DNA of 64,000 nt from Flavivirga jejuensis (GTDB lineage: Bacteria; Bacteroidota; Bacteroidia; Flavobacteriales; Flavobacteriaceae). Under the pieces are notes generated by a model, which was not told the origin of the DNA, did not search any database, and saw only the letters and a list, made by a program, of their open reading frames with translations. Of the stretch, positions 1-9,291 are shown piece after piece. Numbering within the stretch: position 1 is the stretch's first letter; every line of letters begins with the position of its first letter. Where the stretch lies: contig NZ_JAUOEL010000008.1 of the NCBI RefSeq assembly GCF_030540765.1, positions 124,001 to 188,000 on the forward strand. Reading direction: 5' to 3'. Made by a program: the position numbers and the translations under genes.

Positions 1-405
1 GCCAGAATTCGTCTTATGCGTAGGTACATAACTGTGACCTTATTTTTAATTGTTATACTTATTGAAGCCTTTGTTTTTGGTGCACAATTTAAGGATCTTG
101 CCGTCATTTTTTCTTCAATTTTTGCAATATTGGGTATTGCTTTATTTGCTATTTGGTCAATTCTCAGCAATGTTACATCTGGTATTATCATGTTTTTTAA
201 TTTCCCTTATAAAGTAGGCGATAAAATAGAAATTCATGATAAAGATTTCCCTATTAAAGCCATCATTGAAGACATTAGAGCGTTTCAATTACACTTAAGA
301 ATTGATAATGGTGATTTAGTAACCTACCCTAATAATTTAATGCTTCAAAAAGCGGTAACTCTAGTTGAAAAAGATGCTATAGATGAAGGTATTGATGCTA
401 TTTAA
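1..405 (+). CDS. MscS-family mechanosensitive channel, 3' end
   Basis: The frame is open from base 1, so the gene starts upstream of the window; the ATG at 16 is probably internal. The visible 134 residues hold two hydrophobic segments (about 8-28 and 33-55) followed by a short soluble stretch with a pattern typical of the MscS pore helix and beta domain (SNVTSGIIMFFNFPYKVGDKIEI, seen around residues 55-78). MscS channels open on membrane tension and release solutes on osmotic downshock. The C-terminal vestibule is shorter than in E. coli MscS, as in many small flavobacterial members. No terminator is visible after the stop. Family assignment is firm; ion specificity and exact subfamily are not visible. 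Confidence 0.8.
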   Translation, partial: ARIRLMRRYITVTLFLIVILIEAFVFGAQFKDLAVIFSSIFAILGIALFAIWSILSNVTSGIIMFFNFPYKVGDKIEIHDKDFPIKAIIEDIRAFQLHLRIDNGDLVTYPNNLMLQKAVTLVEKDAIDEGIDAI

Positions 406-604
406 ATATTTAATAGATTTTATTCCAAATGGCAAAAAATAGAAGTAATAATTACAAGAAAAAAGTGGTTACAATTTAATTAACACCTTCATAAATTACT
501 GATTTTAAACTTATAAACGACTTCTAATCACCACCACTCTACAACCAACAACATTGTAACGTTAAAGAAACATTAAAAGGAACTCAATGCGCTTGTAACT
601 TTGT

Positions 605-612
605 TATATTTG
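605..612 (+). promoter_or_regulatory. Putative -7 element (TATATTTG) for the PIG-L operon
   Basis: TATATTTG matches the Bacteroidota -7 consensus TAnnTTTG and lies 22 bases before the ATG at 635. No convincing TTG/TTTG is found at the -33 distance, so confidence is moderate. Confidence 0.4.
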
Positions 613-634
613 ACCTTTAGCTAACAACTCTATC

Positions 635-3154
635 ATGCAAAAACTTATACTTTATCTACTTATAACAGTATTCTCTTTTTCAATTTCAACAGCACAAAAA
701 CCTAAAACAGCTGCATCCACAAAAATATACGAATCCATTCAAAAACTTAATTTTTTAGGCTCTGTTTTATATATTGCTGCACATCCCGATGATGAAAACA
801 CCCGTTTAATATCTTATATGTCTAATCATGTGAAAGCAAGAACTGCTTATTTATCACTTACACGAGGTGACGGCGGACAAAACCTTATAGGTACCGAAAT
901 TAGAGAGTTATTAGGTGTTATAAGAACTCAAGAATTATTAGCTGCTAGACGCATTGATGGTGGTGAGCAGCTTTTTACCAGAGCTAACGATTTTGGCTAC
1001 TCAAAACACCCAGACGAAACACTTGATATTTGGGATAAAGAAACTGTTTTAAGCGATGTGGTTTTGGCTATTAGAAAATTCAAACCAGACATCATAATTA
1101 ATCGCTTCGATCACAGAACACCAGGTTCCACACATGGACATCATACAAGTTCTGCTATGTTAAGTTTTGAAGCTTTTGATATTGCTAACGACGAAACAAA
1201 GTTCCCTTCACAATTAAAAAACACGAGTCTTTGGCAGCCAAAACGTTTATTTTTTAATACAGGCTGGTGGTTTTATGGCAGTAGAGAAAACTTTGAAAAA
1301 GCAGATAAAAGCAACATGATAAATTTCGATATTGGTGTATACTACCCTTTAAAAGGATTGTCCAATAACGAAGTAGCATCTCTGGCTAGTAGTCAGCATT
1401 TATGTCAAGGTTTTGGCCGTTTATCACAACGTGGTTCTCAAAATGAATATATAGAATTCTTAAAAGGTGATGCATTAGTTAATAATGATAATGTGTTTTC
1501 TGGTATTGACACCTCTTGGAATCGTATTGAAGGAGGAAAAGCTATCGGAGACATTTTGTCTGCTGTTGAAAACAATTTTAACTTTAAAAATCCTTCAGAG
1601 CATATTTCGCAACTTGTTGAAGCTTATCAGTTACTTCAAAACATTCATGATGAACAATGGAAAACACAAAAAACAAAGGAATTAAAAGCTATTATTGAAA
1701 TGTGTGCTGGTTTATATCTGGAAGCCTCTGCTCAAACTAATTGGGCAACACAAAACGAATCCATCAATTTAGATATTGAAGTACTAAATAGAAGTAATAC
1801 ATCCATTTCTTTAGTAAGCCTCAGTAATATTGGAGATTTAAACATTTCAAAAAACATACTTTTAGAAAACAATGTAAAATTCACATTTAAAGAAGTTCTT
1901 AAAATCAATAATACATCACCAACAACTCCGTATTGGCTTACCGAAAAAGGATCTTTAGGTATGTATAAAGCTGATGAAAAACATATTGGCTTACCAGAAA
2001 CCCCTAGAGTATTTAGTGTTGATTTCAATTTGCTTATCAATAATGTTCCCATAACGTTTACTAAGCATATTATTCAACGGTTTTCTAAACCAGATAAAGG
2101 CGAATTATATCGTCCGTTTGAAGTCATTCCAGAAGCTTCGGCAAAAATAGCAGAAAAGGTATTCATTTTCGAAAATGATAAACAACGAGATATTACTGTC
2201 ATAGTAAAAGCTGGGCGTGATAATTTAGAAGGTCATGTAGAATTATGTCATCCAAAAGATTGGAGCATATATCCAGAAAAACAAAAAGTAAACATTACAC
2301 ATAAGGGAGAAGAACAATCTGTTGTTTTTACTGTAATCCCTCCCAAAAAACAAAGTGAAGGCTCTATAAGCCCTATAGTTCATATTAATGACAAAGATTA
2401 CACAAAGGAACTAATAGAAATTGATTATGAGCATATTCCTTTTCAAACCGTTTTACTTCCCAGCGAAAGCAAGGTTGTACGTTTAGACATTAAAAAGAAA
2501 GGCGAAAACATTGCTTATATCGCTGGTGCAGGGGATGTTGTTCCTGAAAGTTTAAAACAAATTGGTTATAATGTATTAACTATTAACCCTGAAAATATTA
2601 CTCCCGAAACACTTAATCGTTTTGATGCCGTAGTTGTTGGTATAAGAGCTTATAATACCGTAGAAGCGCTACAGTTTAAACAACAAATATTATTTGATTT
2701 TGTAGCAGAAGGTGGCAACATGATTGTACAATACAATACAAATCGTAGAATCAAAGTAGATGAATTGGCTCCTTATCATTTAAAATTATCCAGAGATCGT
2801 GTTACTGATGAAAATGCTGAAGTTCGTTTTTTAAACCCTAAACATGAGCTACTAAATTACCCGAATAAAATTACGCAACAAGACTTTAAAGGTTGGACAC
2901 AAGAACGAGGTTTGTATTTTCCTAATGAATGGTCAAAAGAATTCACTCCTATTCTATCCATGAATGATAAAAATGAGACTCCAAAAGGCGGTAGTTTGTT
3001 AGTTGCCAAACACGGAAAAGGTTATTATATCTATACAGGATTAAGCTTTTTTAGAGAGTTCCCTGGAGGAGTTTCTGGCGCTTACCGCTTATTTGCTAAT
3101 ATGCTTTCTATTGGAAAAGAAGATTTAAAACAAAAAACGAAACTAAACAATTAA
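635..3154 (+). CDS. Exported PIG-L family (LmbE-like) deacetylase, 839 aa
   Basis: A signal peptide (about residues 1-20, ending SISTAQ) is followed by a PIG-L/GlcNAc-PI de-N-acetylase fold. The zinc motif AHPDDE is at 49-54 and a second histidine cluster THGHH at 166-170. Family members hydrolyse N-acetyl groups from amino sugars; the substrate here is unknown. After about residue 330 the protein continues for 500 residues of beta-rich sequence, and the last 200 residues resemble a GATase-like or ThuA-like fold, as in other long flavobacterial homologues. It heads a compact cluster with a small membrane peptide, a sodium symporter and a sugar-type oxidoreductase. That context suggests periplasmic processing of an acetylated sugar, uptake and cytoplasmic oxidation (inference). 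Confidence 0.85.
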   Translation: MQKLILYLLITVFSFSISTAQKPKTAASTKIYESIQKLNFLGSVLYIAAHPDDENTRLISYMSNHVKARTAYLSLTRGDGGQNLIGTEIRELLGVIRTQELLAARRIDGGEQLFTRANDFGYSKHPDETLDIWDKETVLSDVVLAIRKFKPDIIINRFDHRTPGSTHGHHTSSAMLSFEAFDIANDETKFPSQLKNTSLWQPKRLFFNTGWWFYGSRENFEKADKSNMINFDIGVYYPLKGLSNNEVASLASSQHLCQGFGRLSQRGSQNEYIEFLKGDALVNNDNVFSGIDTSWNRIEGGKAIGDILSAVENNFNFKNPSEHISQLVEAYQLLQNIHDEQWKTQKTKELKAIIEMCAGLYLEASAQTNWATQNESINLDIEVLNRSNTSISLVSLSNIGDLNISKNILLENNVKFTFKEVLKINNTSPTTPYWLTEKGSLGMYKADEKHIGLPETPRVFSVDFNLLINNVPITFTKHIIQRFSKPDKGELYRPFEVIPEASAKIAEKVFIFENDKQRDITVIVKAGRDNLEGHVELCHPKDWSIYPEKQKVNITHKGEEQSVVFTVIPPKKQSEGSISPIVHINDKDYTKELIEIDYEHIPFQTVLLPSESKVVRLDIKKKGENIAYIAGAGDVVPESLKQIGYNVLTINPENITPETLNRFDAVVVGIRAYNTVEALQFKQQILFDFVAEGGNMIVQYNTNRRIKVDELAPYHLKLSRDRVTDENAEVRFLNPKHELLNYPNKITQQDFKGWTQERGLYFPNEWSKEFTPILSMNDKNETPKGGSLLVAKHGKGYYIYTGLSFFREFPGGVSGAYRLFANMLSIGKEDLKQKTKLNN

Positions 3155-3156
3155 TC

Positions 3157-3267
3157 ATGACGGAAGAAAAACAACCAAAACAACCTTGGCTTAAGCTTTA
3201 TTCTATTGTATTAATTGCTAATGCCATATACTTTATAATCTTTTACTTAATCACACAATCCCTTTAA
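3157..3267 (+). CDS. 36-aa single-span membrane peptide
   Basis: A short reading frame starts 2 bases after the PIG-L stop and ends 2 bases before the symporter ATG. Its peptide has a charged, proline-containing N-terminus (MTEEKQPKQPWLKLY) and one hydrophobic helix (SIVLIANAIYFIIFYLI). The tight spacing on both sides is what a translated gene in an operon looks like. I do not know the family. A plausible role is as a small accessory subunit of the neighbouring symporter, but that is inference from position alone. Confidence 0.6.
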   Translation: MTEEKQPKQPWLKLYSIVLIANAIYFIIFYLITQSL

Positions 3268-3269
3268 TT

Positions 3270-4982
3270 ATGCAAACTTTAAATTGGATTGATTGGGTAG
3301 TCCTTGGAATAACACTAACCACTATTGTTGCCTATGGTACTTGGCAAACAAAAGGTAGTAAAAATGTTCAAGACTATTTAAAAGGTGGAAATTCATCAAA
3401 ATGGTGGACTATCGGTCTATCGGTTATGGCAACTCAAGCCAGTGCTATAACATTTTTATCTACGCCAGGGCAAGCGTTTAACGATGGCATGGGCTTTGTA
3501 CAATTTTATTTTGGCATCCCCATTGCTATGGTTGTTATATGCATGGTTTTTATTCCACTTTATCATCGTTTAAAAGTATACACAGCTTACGAGTTTTTAG
3601 AAAATAGATTTGATTTAAAAACCAGAACATTGGCTGCCATATTATTTTTAATTCAGCGAGGATTAGCAGCAGGTATTACCATTTTTGCTCCTGCAATAAT
3701 ATTATCGGTTGTTTTAGGTTGGGATTTATTAACACTTAATATTATTATTGGTGTTTTAGTTATTATCTATACGGTTTCTGGAGGGACACGTGCCGTTAAC
3801 GTAACCCAAAAACACCAAATGGTAGTTATTTTTATAGGCATGTTAGTGGCATTCTTTTTAATTGTTAGTAAACTTCCCCCAGATATTACATTTAGTAAAG
3901 CTTTAGATATTGCTGGTGCCAGTGGTAAAATGGAAGTTTTAGATTTCTCTTTCAATTTAAACAACCGCTACACGTTTTGGAGCGGTATTATAGGTGGTAC
4001 ATTTTTAATGCTTTCCTATTTTGGTACAGACCAAAGTCAAGTACAACGTTATTTATCTGGAAAGTCTGTTAAAGAAATGCAATTAGGTTTAATTTTTAAT
4101 GGTATATTAAAAGTCCCTATGCAATTCTTTATTTTGCTTGTAGGTGTTATGGTATTCGTTTTTTATCAATTTAATGAAGCGCCTGTTAATTTTAACCCCA
4201 CAGCAACCGAAGTTGTTTTAAATTCTCAATATGCCGACGAATTTAAATCACTTCTAAAGGAGCAAAAGCAGGTTTTTAACGACAAGCAAACACTTATAAA
4301 ATCATTTATAGATTCAGATAACCCAAATGCTTCAAAATATATTGCTATAGCAAATGAAGCAAATGATGCTATTAGAAACGAAGCCAAGACGCTTATCGAT
4401 AAGGCAGCAGAAGAACAAAGTATAAAGGTAGAAAGCAATGATAAGGATTATGTTTTTATTCATTTTATATTAAACAATTTACCTCGGGGGCTTATTGGAT
4501 TATTATTGGCCGTTATTTTAAGCGCAGCTATGTCTAGTACATCTAGCGAATTAAATGCTTTAGGCTCTACAACAACCATAGATTTATACAAACGAAACAC
4601 TAGCGAAAAGACCGAAGAAGAAATGGTTAAAGCATCAAGGTGGTTTACTTTTGCCTGGGGCATTATAGCCATTTGTGTAGCTTGCATTGCTAATCTTGCT
4701 GAAAATTTAATCCAATTAGTTAATATAATAGGCTCTATTTTTTATGGTAATGTATTAGGGATATTTCTTTTAGCGTTCTTTTTTAAATTCGTAAAAGGAA
4801 ATGCCGTTTTTGTAGGCGCATTAATCACGCAAGTTTTAGTTATTACCTTATATCTTTTAGATTTAAACGATATCATTAATCTACCATTTTTATGGTTAAA
4901 CTTTGTTGGCTGCGCCATAGTTATTACTATTGCATGTATTCTACAAATATTTAATAAAAATGACAAAACAATCACAGCATAA
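3270..4982 (+). CDS. Sodium:solute symporter (SSS family), 570 aa
   Basis: A polytopic membrane protein with roughly 13 hydrophobic segments and the SSS-family layout. Near residues 420-440 the stretch LSAAMSSTSSELNALGSTTTIDLYKR matches the conserved segment that contributes Ser/Thr ligands to the sodium site. Between about 310 and 400 there is a long hydrophilic, Lys/Glu-rich loop that most SSS proteins lack. The family couples sodium entry to uptake of sugars, sialic acid, amino acids or iodide; the substrate cannot be read from the sequence. Flanking deacetylase and Gfo/Idh/MocA genes favour a sugar or sugar derivative (inference). It overlaps the next gene by 23 bases. Confidence 0.85.
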   Translation: MQTLNWIDWVVLGITLTTIVAYGTWQTKGSKNVQDYLKGGNSSKWWTIGLSVMATQASAITFLSTPGQAFNDGMGFVQFYFGIPIAMVVICMVFIPLYHRLKVYTAYEFLENRFDLKTRTLAAILFLIQRGLAAGITIFAPAIILSVVLGWDLLTLNIIIGVLVIIYTVSGGTRAVNVTQKHQMVVIFIGMLVAFFLIVSKLPPDITFSKALDIAGASGKMEVLDFSFNLNNRYTFWSGIIGGTFLMLSYFGTDQSQVQRYLSGKSVKEMQLGLIFNGILKVPMQFFILLVGVMVFVFYQFNEAPVNFNPTATEVVLNSQYADEFKSLLKEQKQVFNDKQTLIKSFIDSDNPNASKYIAIANEANDAIRNEAKTLIDKAAEEQSIKVESNDKDYVFIHFILNNLPRGLIGLLLAVILSAAMSSTSSELNALGSTTTIDLYKRNTSEKTEEEMVKASRWFTFAWGIIAICVACIANLAENLIQLVNIIGSIFYGNVLGIFLLAFFFKFVKGNAVFVGALITQVLVITLYLLDLNDIINLPFLWLNFVGCAIVITIACILQIFNKNDKTITA

Positions 4983-5946
4983 AACCATAAACTGGGGGAT
5001 TATAGGCTTAGGCAATATCGCCAATAAATTTGCACAAGATTTATTAACTATTGAAGATGCCCAACTATATGCAGTAGCTTCAAGATCGCAAGAAAAAGCA
5101 GATGCTTTTGCTACAAAATATAACGCAATTAAATCTTATAATAGTTATGAAGCATTAGTAAACGATCCAAATATTGATGCTGTTTATATAGCAACACCAC
5201 ATGCATTACACAAAGAAAACACACTGCTTTGTTTAGAAAAAGGTATTCCTGTATTATGTGAAAAGCCTTTTGCTATGAACGCCGAAGAAGTCAGTATAAT
5301 GATTTCTAAAGCTAAAGAGAAAAATGTGCTTCTTATGGAAGCGCTTTGGACTAATTTTCTTCCTCATTATCAATATGTTTTAAATGAATTAAACAATAAA
5401 ACCTATGGCAATATTTTAAAGCTTGAGGCAGATTTTGGATTTTATCGTGAATTTGATGAGTCTTCCAGGCTTTTTAGAAAGTCTTTAGGCGGTGGAAGTT
5501 TATTAGATATAGGAATCTATCCTATTTTTGCTGCCCTATCTACTCTAGGTATACCACAAGACATAAAGGCAGATGCTACTTTTTTTGAAAATGGAGCAGA
5601 TTCGTCATGCAATATGGTTTTTAAGTACGATAATAACATAACGGCGAATTTAAAAAGTACGCTTTTAGAAAAAACACCTACTGAAGCTGTTTTCCACTGT
5701 GAAAAGGGAATTATTAAAATTAATAGTGGCTTTTTTATGCCTACAACCGTTTCAATCATTTCTAATGATAAAGAAGAAACCATCGATTTTAATTACAAGA
5801 CTATTGGCTATAACTACGAAATTCTTCATTTTAATAACCTCTTACGAGAAGAAAAAGTTGAAAGCGATGTTGTTACATTTCAGTTTAGCAAACAACTTAT
5901 AAAGCTTCTGGATGACGTAAGAGCATCCATTAAACTAGAATATTAA
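4960..5946 (+). CDS. Gfo/Idh/MocA family oxidoreductase, 328 aa
   Basis: A Rossmann NAD(P)-binding motif GLGNIA is at residues 16-21 and the family signature EKP at 101-103; the Lys of that motif is catalytic in this family. The C-terminal half has the usual beta-sheet substrate domain. I chose the ATG at 4960, which overlaps the symporter stop; an upstream TTG at 4930 would add ten poorly conserved residues. These enzymes oxidise or reduce hydroxyls of sugars and inositols. It is the last gene of the cluster and is followed by a strong terminator hairpin. Confidence 0.85.
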   Translation: MTKQSQHKTINWGIIGLGNIANKFAQDLLTIEDAQLYAVASRSQEKADAFATKYNAIKSYNSYEALVNDPNIDAVYIATPHALHKENTLLCLEKGIPVLCEKPFAMNAEEVSIMISKAKEKNVLLMEALWTNFLPHYQYVLNELNNKTYGNILKLEADFGFYREFDESSRLFRKSLGGGSLLDIGIYPIFAALSTLGIPQDIKADATFFENGADSSCNMVFKYDNNITANLKSTLLEKTPTEAVFHCEKGIIKINSGFFMPTTVSIISNDKEETIDFNYKTIGYNYEILHFNNLLREEKVESDVVTFQFSKQLIKLLDDVRASIKLEY

Positions 5947-5950
5947 TAAC

Positions 5951-5990
5951 AAGAAAGCGCAACTTTAAAAAGTTGCGCTTTCTTTATATT
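5951..5990. terminator. Bidirectional intrinsic terminator
   Basis: A perfect 15-bp stem (5951-5965 with 5970-5984) and a 4-base loop, with A-rich and T-rich flanks. It lies between the convergent oxidoreductase and DUF2911 genes and can serve both. Confidence 0.85.
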
Positions 5991-6025
5991 CTAATGTGGT
6001 TCAAATATATCTATGATACCCAAAC

Positions 6026-6880
6026 TTACATCGCTCCCCATTCTTTAAGAGACTCTTTATTCATTTTTACATAATCGGCATTTCCAGCTTTTTCAGCACC
6101 AGCCAAAGATTTTTTAGCAGCAGCAATAGCACCTTTCTTATCTCCTGCCTTTGCGTGAATTAAAGACTGTTGTCTTAACATCCAAAAACGTGGCTTATCT
6201 TTAGTCATGTCAATTGCTTTGTCAATCCATACTTTTGCCTCATTAATATCTTTACCTTCTTGCAAATAATAAACAGCTGCAGAGTAATAATCACCAGAAC
6301 CAGGCTCAGCCCCACTCATTACATCCTTTATACTAGCCATAACTGCTTCGTCTGTAGGTACTTCAAATTTAACACCAACATAAACATCTTCCCACATCAT
6401 ACCTAAAGAAGCGCCATTATTACTTAGATCGTCAAATGATATAGTAAACGTTTCAATCTTCATAGGCAGCTTATAAACTTTTACATTTGTTTTAGCTGCT
6501 ACATGCTTAGCGTCCAAATCTTTTGGTGTTCCAGACTCTTTTCCGTCTCCATAAAAAATAACGTCCCAAGACTCAGCATTAGGAATCGTAAAAATAGAAT
6601 ACGATCCAGCTTTAAGAGCTTGTCCATCTATAGTCACATCTGTACTAAAAGTAATTTTTGTTCTTGCATTGGCTCCTGTTCTCCAAAGCTTTCCATAAGG
6701 CACTAAATCACTAAAAATAGTACGTCCTCGCATGTTTGGTCGGGAGTACTCTAAAGCAACATCTGTTAAACCTACTTTTTGTTCCAATTTACCAAACGGA
6801 CTAGGTTGAGGGGTTTTAACTTGTGCGCTTACATTTAAAGAAAAAGTAAACACCAAGGCAATTAATAATAGATTTTTCAT
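6026..6880 (-). CDS. Exported DUF2911 protein with C-terminal TPR-like part, 284 aa
   Basis: A signal peptide (residues 1-19, ending VSAQ) precedes a DUF2911 domain. Its typical string is present around residues 40-75 (ALEYSRPNMRGRTIFSDLVPYGKLWRTGANA). The last 100 residues are helical and read as one or two tetratricopeptide-like hairpins (YYLQEGKDINEAKVWIDKAI, then KPRFWMLRQQSLIHAKAGDKKGAIAAAKKSL). DUF2911 proteins are common in Bacteroidota and have no established biochemical role. The gene is single and ends against the convergent terminator at 5951-5990. Confidence 0.85.
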   Translation of the reverse strand: MKNLLLIALVFTFSLNVSAQVKTPQPSPFGKLEQKVGLTDVALEYSRPNMRGRTIFSDLVPYGKLWRTGANARTKITFSTDVTIDGQALKAGSYSIFTIPNAESWDVIFYGDGKESGTPKDLDAKHVAAKTNVKVYKLPMKIETFTISFDDLSNNGASLGMMWEDVYVGVKFEVPTDEAVMASIKDVMSGAEPGSGDYYSAAVYYLQEGKDINEAKVWIDKAIDMTKDKPRFWMLRQQSLIHAKAGDKKGAIAAAKKSLAGAEKAGNADYVKMNKESLKEWGAM

Positions 6881-7111
6881 TTTTTATTAAGTTTAATTAT
6901 GAGTTAGAAATAATAACCATAAAATTACGCATCCAAAATCCTTTTATTGTTAACAAAAACTTAAAATAAGAGATTGTATATTTACGCGATATTAAATAAT
7001 TATAACATGACTCGGAAACAGGTTTCTCACTTATATCTTTTAGAAATAACGAATAACAAAACGAACCTATAAAATAAGAGGCACATAATCTCTAATAAAA
7101 AAATAAACTTG

Positions 7112-7768
7112 ATGAAAAAGTATTATGCAGAAATATTAGGAACATTTGCTATGGTGTTTTGTGGTTGCGGTGCTATGACGATAAACGAAATTACAAATGG
7201 GAGCATATCGCATGTCGGAGTAGCCGCTACATGGGGACTTATTGTCATGGCAATGATTTATGCCTTTGGAGAAATTTCTGGAGCACATTTTAACCCAGCC
7301 GTAACTATAGGCTTTGCTTTTGCTAAAAAATTTTCATGGAAAGAAGTACCAAAATATATACTTGCACAAGCCGTAGGTGCCATATTTGCTTGTTTTATCT
7401 TATGGTTTTTATTTCCAGAAAGTCAGTTCTTAGGAGAAACTACACCCGCAGAGGGTTTTGCTCCATTTAAAGCTGCTATCTTAGAATTTTTGCTCACTTT
7501 TTTCCTTATGGTAGTTATTATAAATGTTTCTACGGGGAGCAAAGAAATAGGTACTATGGCAGCTATTGCTGTTGGGGGTGTTATTCTTTTAGAGGCCATG
7601 TTTGCTGGCCCTATGACTAAAGCTTCCATGAATCCCATTCGTTCTATAGCTCCAGCCCTTTTTACAGGTCAATTTCAATATTTATGGTTATATATTACAG
7701 CACCAATCCTGGGTGCTATAACTGCCGTTTCTAGTTGTAAATTGGTTAAAGATAATAATTGCTGTTAA
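7112..7768 (+). CDS. MIP family channel (aquaporin / glycerol facilitator), 218 aa
   Basis: Six hydrophobic segments and the two half-helix motifs of the major intrinsic protein fold are visible: NPAVT at residues 61-65 and NPIRS at 174-178. The second motif has Ile in place of the usual Ala (NPA), while the selectivity-filter Arg that follows is kept. Such channels pass water, glycerol or small neutral solutes across the inner membrane. I start at the ATG at 7112; the TTG just before it is less likely. The gene stands alone, diverging from DUF2911. The residue set does not let me separate aquaporin from glycerol facilitator. Confidence 0.85.
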   Translation: MKKYYAEILGTFAMVFCGCGAMTINEITNGSISHVGVAATWGLIVMAMIYAFGEISGAHFNPAVTIGFAFAKKFSWKEVPKYILAQAVGAIFACFILWFLFPESQFLGETTPAEGFAPFKAAILEFLLTFFLMVVIINVSTGSKEIGTMAAIAVGGVILLEAMFAGPMTKASMNPIRSIAPALFTGQFQYLWLYITAPILGAITAVSSCKLVKDNNCC

Positions 7769-8205
7769 ACATTTTTTTAAAACTTATAATATGCTGCTCC
7801 AATGAGATTATCATTTAAAGGCTAGATCATTATATAAAATTATTGAATAATCTATTGTTTTAGATACCTAAGACCTTAATCATAAAGAATCCTGATGGTA
7901 GTATCAATATTTCTGTTTAACTTACAAAAGAAATAAGTTAAACACTTTTGTATATTTGGTGCAAATACGAAGCTCAAGAGAGCTTTATTCGTTTTTAAAA
8001 GAAAGAAAACATTTTTGCAAAATGTTAGAAAAAAAAAGAAAATACGACCAATAGTATAATTTCTAGCCTTCATTAATCTAAATAATTGAAAAAGAGACAG
8101 AATAATTGAAATGAATGTGAAGGTGGAACAATATTTGATACCATTCAATTTCAAAATAATAATCATTGCTTTGCTTTATATAAAGACAGCAAATTAAAAG
8201 ACATT
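7769..8205 (+). other. Intergenic region / long folE leader
   Basis: There is no convincing gene in these 437 bases. It holds a -7 element (7951-7958) and two hairpins downstream of it (7967-7992 and 8008-8026) that would lie in a folE leader of about 240 bases. A 96-residue minus-strand frame across it is low-complexity and is not accepted. Confidence 0.6.
7951..7958 (+). promoter_or_regulatory. Putative -7 element (TATATTTG) upstream of folE
   Basis: An exact TAnnTTTG match. Transcription would start near 7965, giving a leader of about 240 bases before folE. The -33 side has no clear TTTG at 19 bases. Confidence 0.45.
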
Positions 8206-8901
8206 ATGTATACAGACTCCTTAAAAGCAAAAAAAAACGGACATGAATTAAATGGTTTCACCATAGATGATATTGGTGACGATCACTTATTTACAGGATT
8301 GGAAACACCAATGAAACCTGATGCTTTTAAATTAAATGATTCGGAGAAAAAAGAACGTATTGCCATTCTTTTTGAAGAAATCATGGACGTTATCGGCTTA
8401 GATCTTACAGACGATTCATTAAAAGGCACACCAAACCGTGTTGCCAAAATGTATATAGATGAAATATTTTCTGGTTTAAATCCTAAAAATAAACCAAAAG
8501 CAGCGTTGTTTGATAACAAATATCAATACAACCAAATGTTAGTAGAAAAAAACATTTCGTTTTACTCAAACTGCGAACACCATTTCGTTCCTATTATTGG
8601 TAAAGCTCATGTAGCGTATATAGCATCAGGAAAAGTTATTGGTTTATCAAAGTTAAACCGCTTTGTTCAATACTACGCAAAACGACCACAAGTACAAGAA
8701 CGGTTAACAAATCAAATTGCAAACGAATTAAAAACCATTTTAGAGACAGAAGATGTTGCTGTTATTATTGATGCAAAACACTTATGTGTTTCATCAAGAG
8801 GCATTAAAGATGATACTGCTTCAACAGTTACTGCATATTATGGAGGACAGTTTAATACATCAGAAAAAATACAAGAATTACAAAATTATTTAAATAATTA
8901 A
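8206..8901 (+). CDS. folE: GTP cyclohydrolase I, 231 aa
   Basis: GTP cyclohydrolase I converts GTP to 7,8-dihydroneopterin triphosphate, the first step of tetrahydrofolate (and pterin) synthesis, as a cytoplasmic decamer. The core is intact: zinc ligands C123, H126 and C194 (in NCEHHF and KHLCVSSRG), GLSKLNR at 147-152 and KRPQVQERLT at 159-168. An N-terminal extension of about 40 residues is of the type seen in related flavobacteria. The next small gene starts 3 bases after the stop, so the two are probably co-transcribed. Confidence 0.95.
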   Translation: MYTDSLKAKKNGHELNGFTIDDIGDDHLFTGLETPMKPDAFKLNDSEKKERIAILFEEIMDVIGLDLTDDSLKGTPNRVAKMYIDEIFSGLNPKNKPKAALFDNKYQYNQMLVEKNISFYSNCEHHFVPIIGKAHVAYIASGKVIGLSKLNRFVQYYAKRPQVQERLTNQIANELKTILETEDVAVIIDAKHLCVSSRGIKDDTASTVTAYYGGQFNTSEKIQELQNYLNN

Positions 8902-8904
8902 ATT

Positions 8905-9129
8905 ATGGATATTATAGATAAAGCCTTAGAATTTGAGCAAAGAAAAATGAGATCCTTATCAACTAGCGACCGTGTTAAAATATCGCGCGAAGCAAAAGCT
9001 TTGATACTAGAGCTTAATCAAATTTATAAGGAAAAGAAAGATGAAAAAATCATGGATATTATGAAGCGACTTACTGTTATTAAACGTAAAGTTGAAAAGC
9101 GATTAAAAGGCGCTCCACTTACAGCATAA
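8905..9129 (+). CDS. Small charged helical protein, 74 aa (paralogue of next gene)
   Basis: The ATG lies 3 bases after the folE stop. The product is highly charged and predicted helical, with no cysteines, signal peptide or membrane segment. It shares most of its sequence with the 71-aa product of 9292-9507: both have LEFEQRK or VEFEQRK near residue 8, SREAKALIL or SREVKDLIL in the middle, MKRLT and a KRLKG tail. I do not recognise a named family. The conserved pair suggests a real small protein, perhaps a coiled-coil or nucleic-acid-associated factor, but the sequence does not show a function. Confidence 0.75.
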   Translation: MDIIDKALEFEQRKMRSLSTSDRVKISREAKALILELNQIYKEKKDEKIMDIMKRLTVIKRKVEKRLKGAPLTA

Positions 9130-9291
9130 ATTATTAAAAGCATAAATCACGGCTATAATCATACCTGAATACTAAAATTTATTTAATTAATCCATATAAA
9201 AATCAAAAATATCACAGATTTTACTATATTGGCGAATTGTGGGAAAACATCATTTTTTTTTCCAAGTAAAATTAAATTAAAGATTAAGATT

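Noticed and set aside
4930-4959. Upstream TTG start of the Gfo/Idh/MocA gene
   Set aside because: The ATG at 4960 gives the normal N-terminus; the extra 10 residues lie inside the symporter gene.
7876-8166. 96-codon minus-strand frame before folE
   Set aside because: Low-complexity F/L/I/K composition, no motif, lies over hairpins and a promoter of the other strand.
7951-8205. A folate riboswitch before folE
   Set aside because: Two simple hairpins are visible but no conserved riboswitch core that I can recognise.
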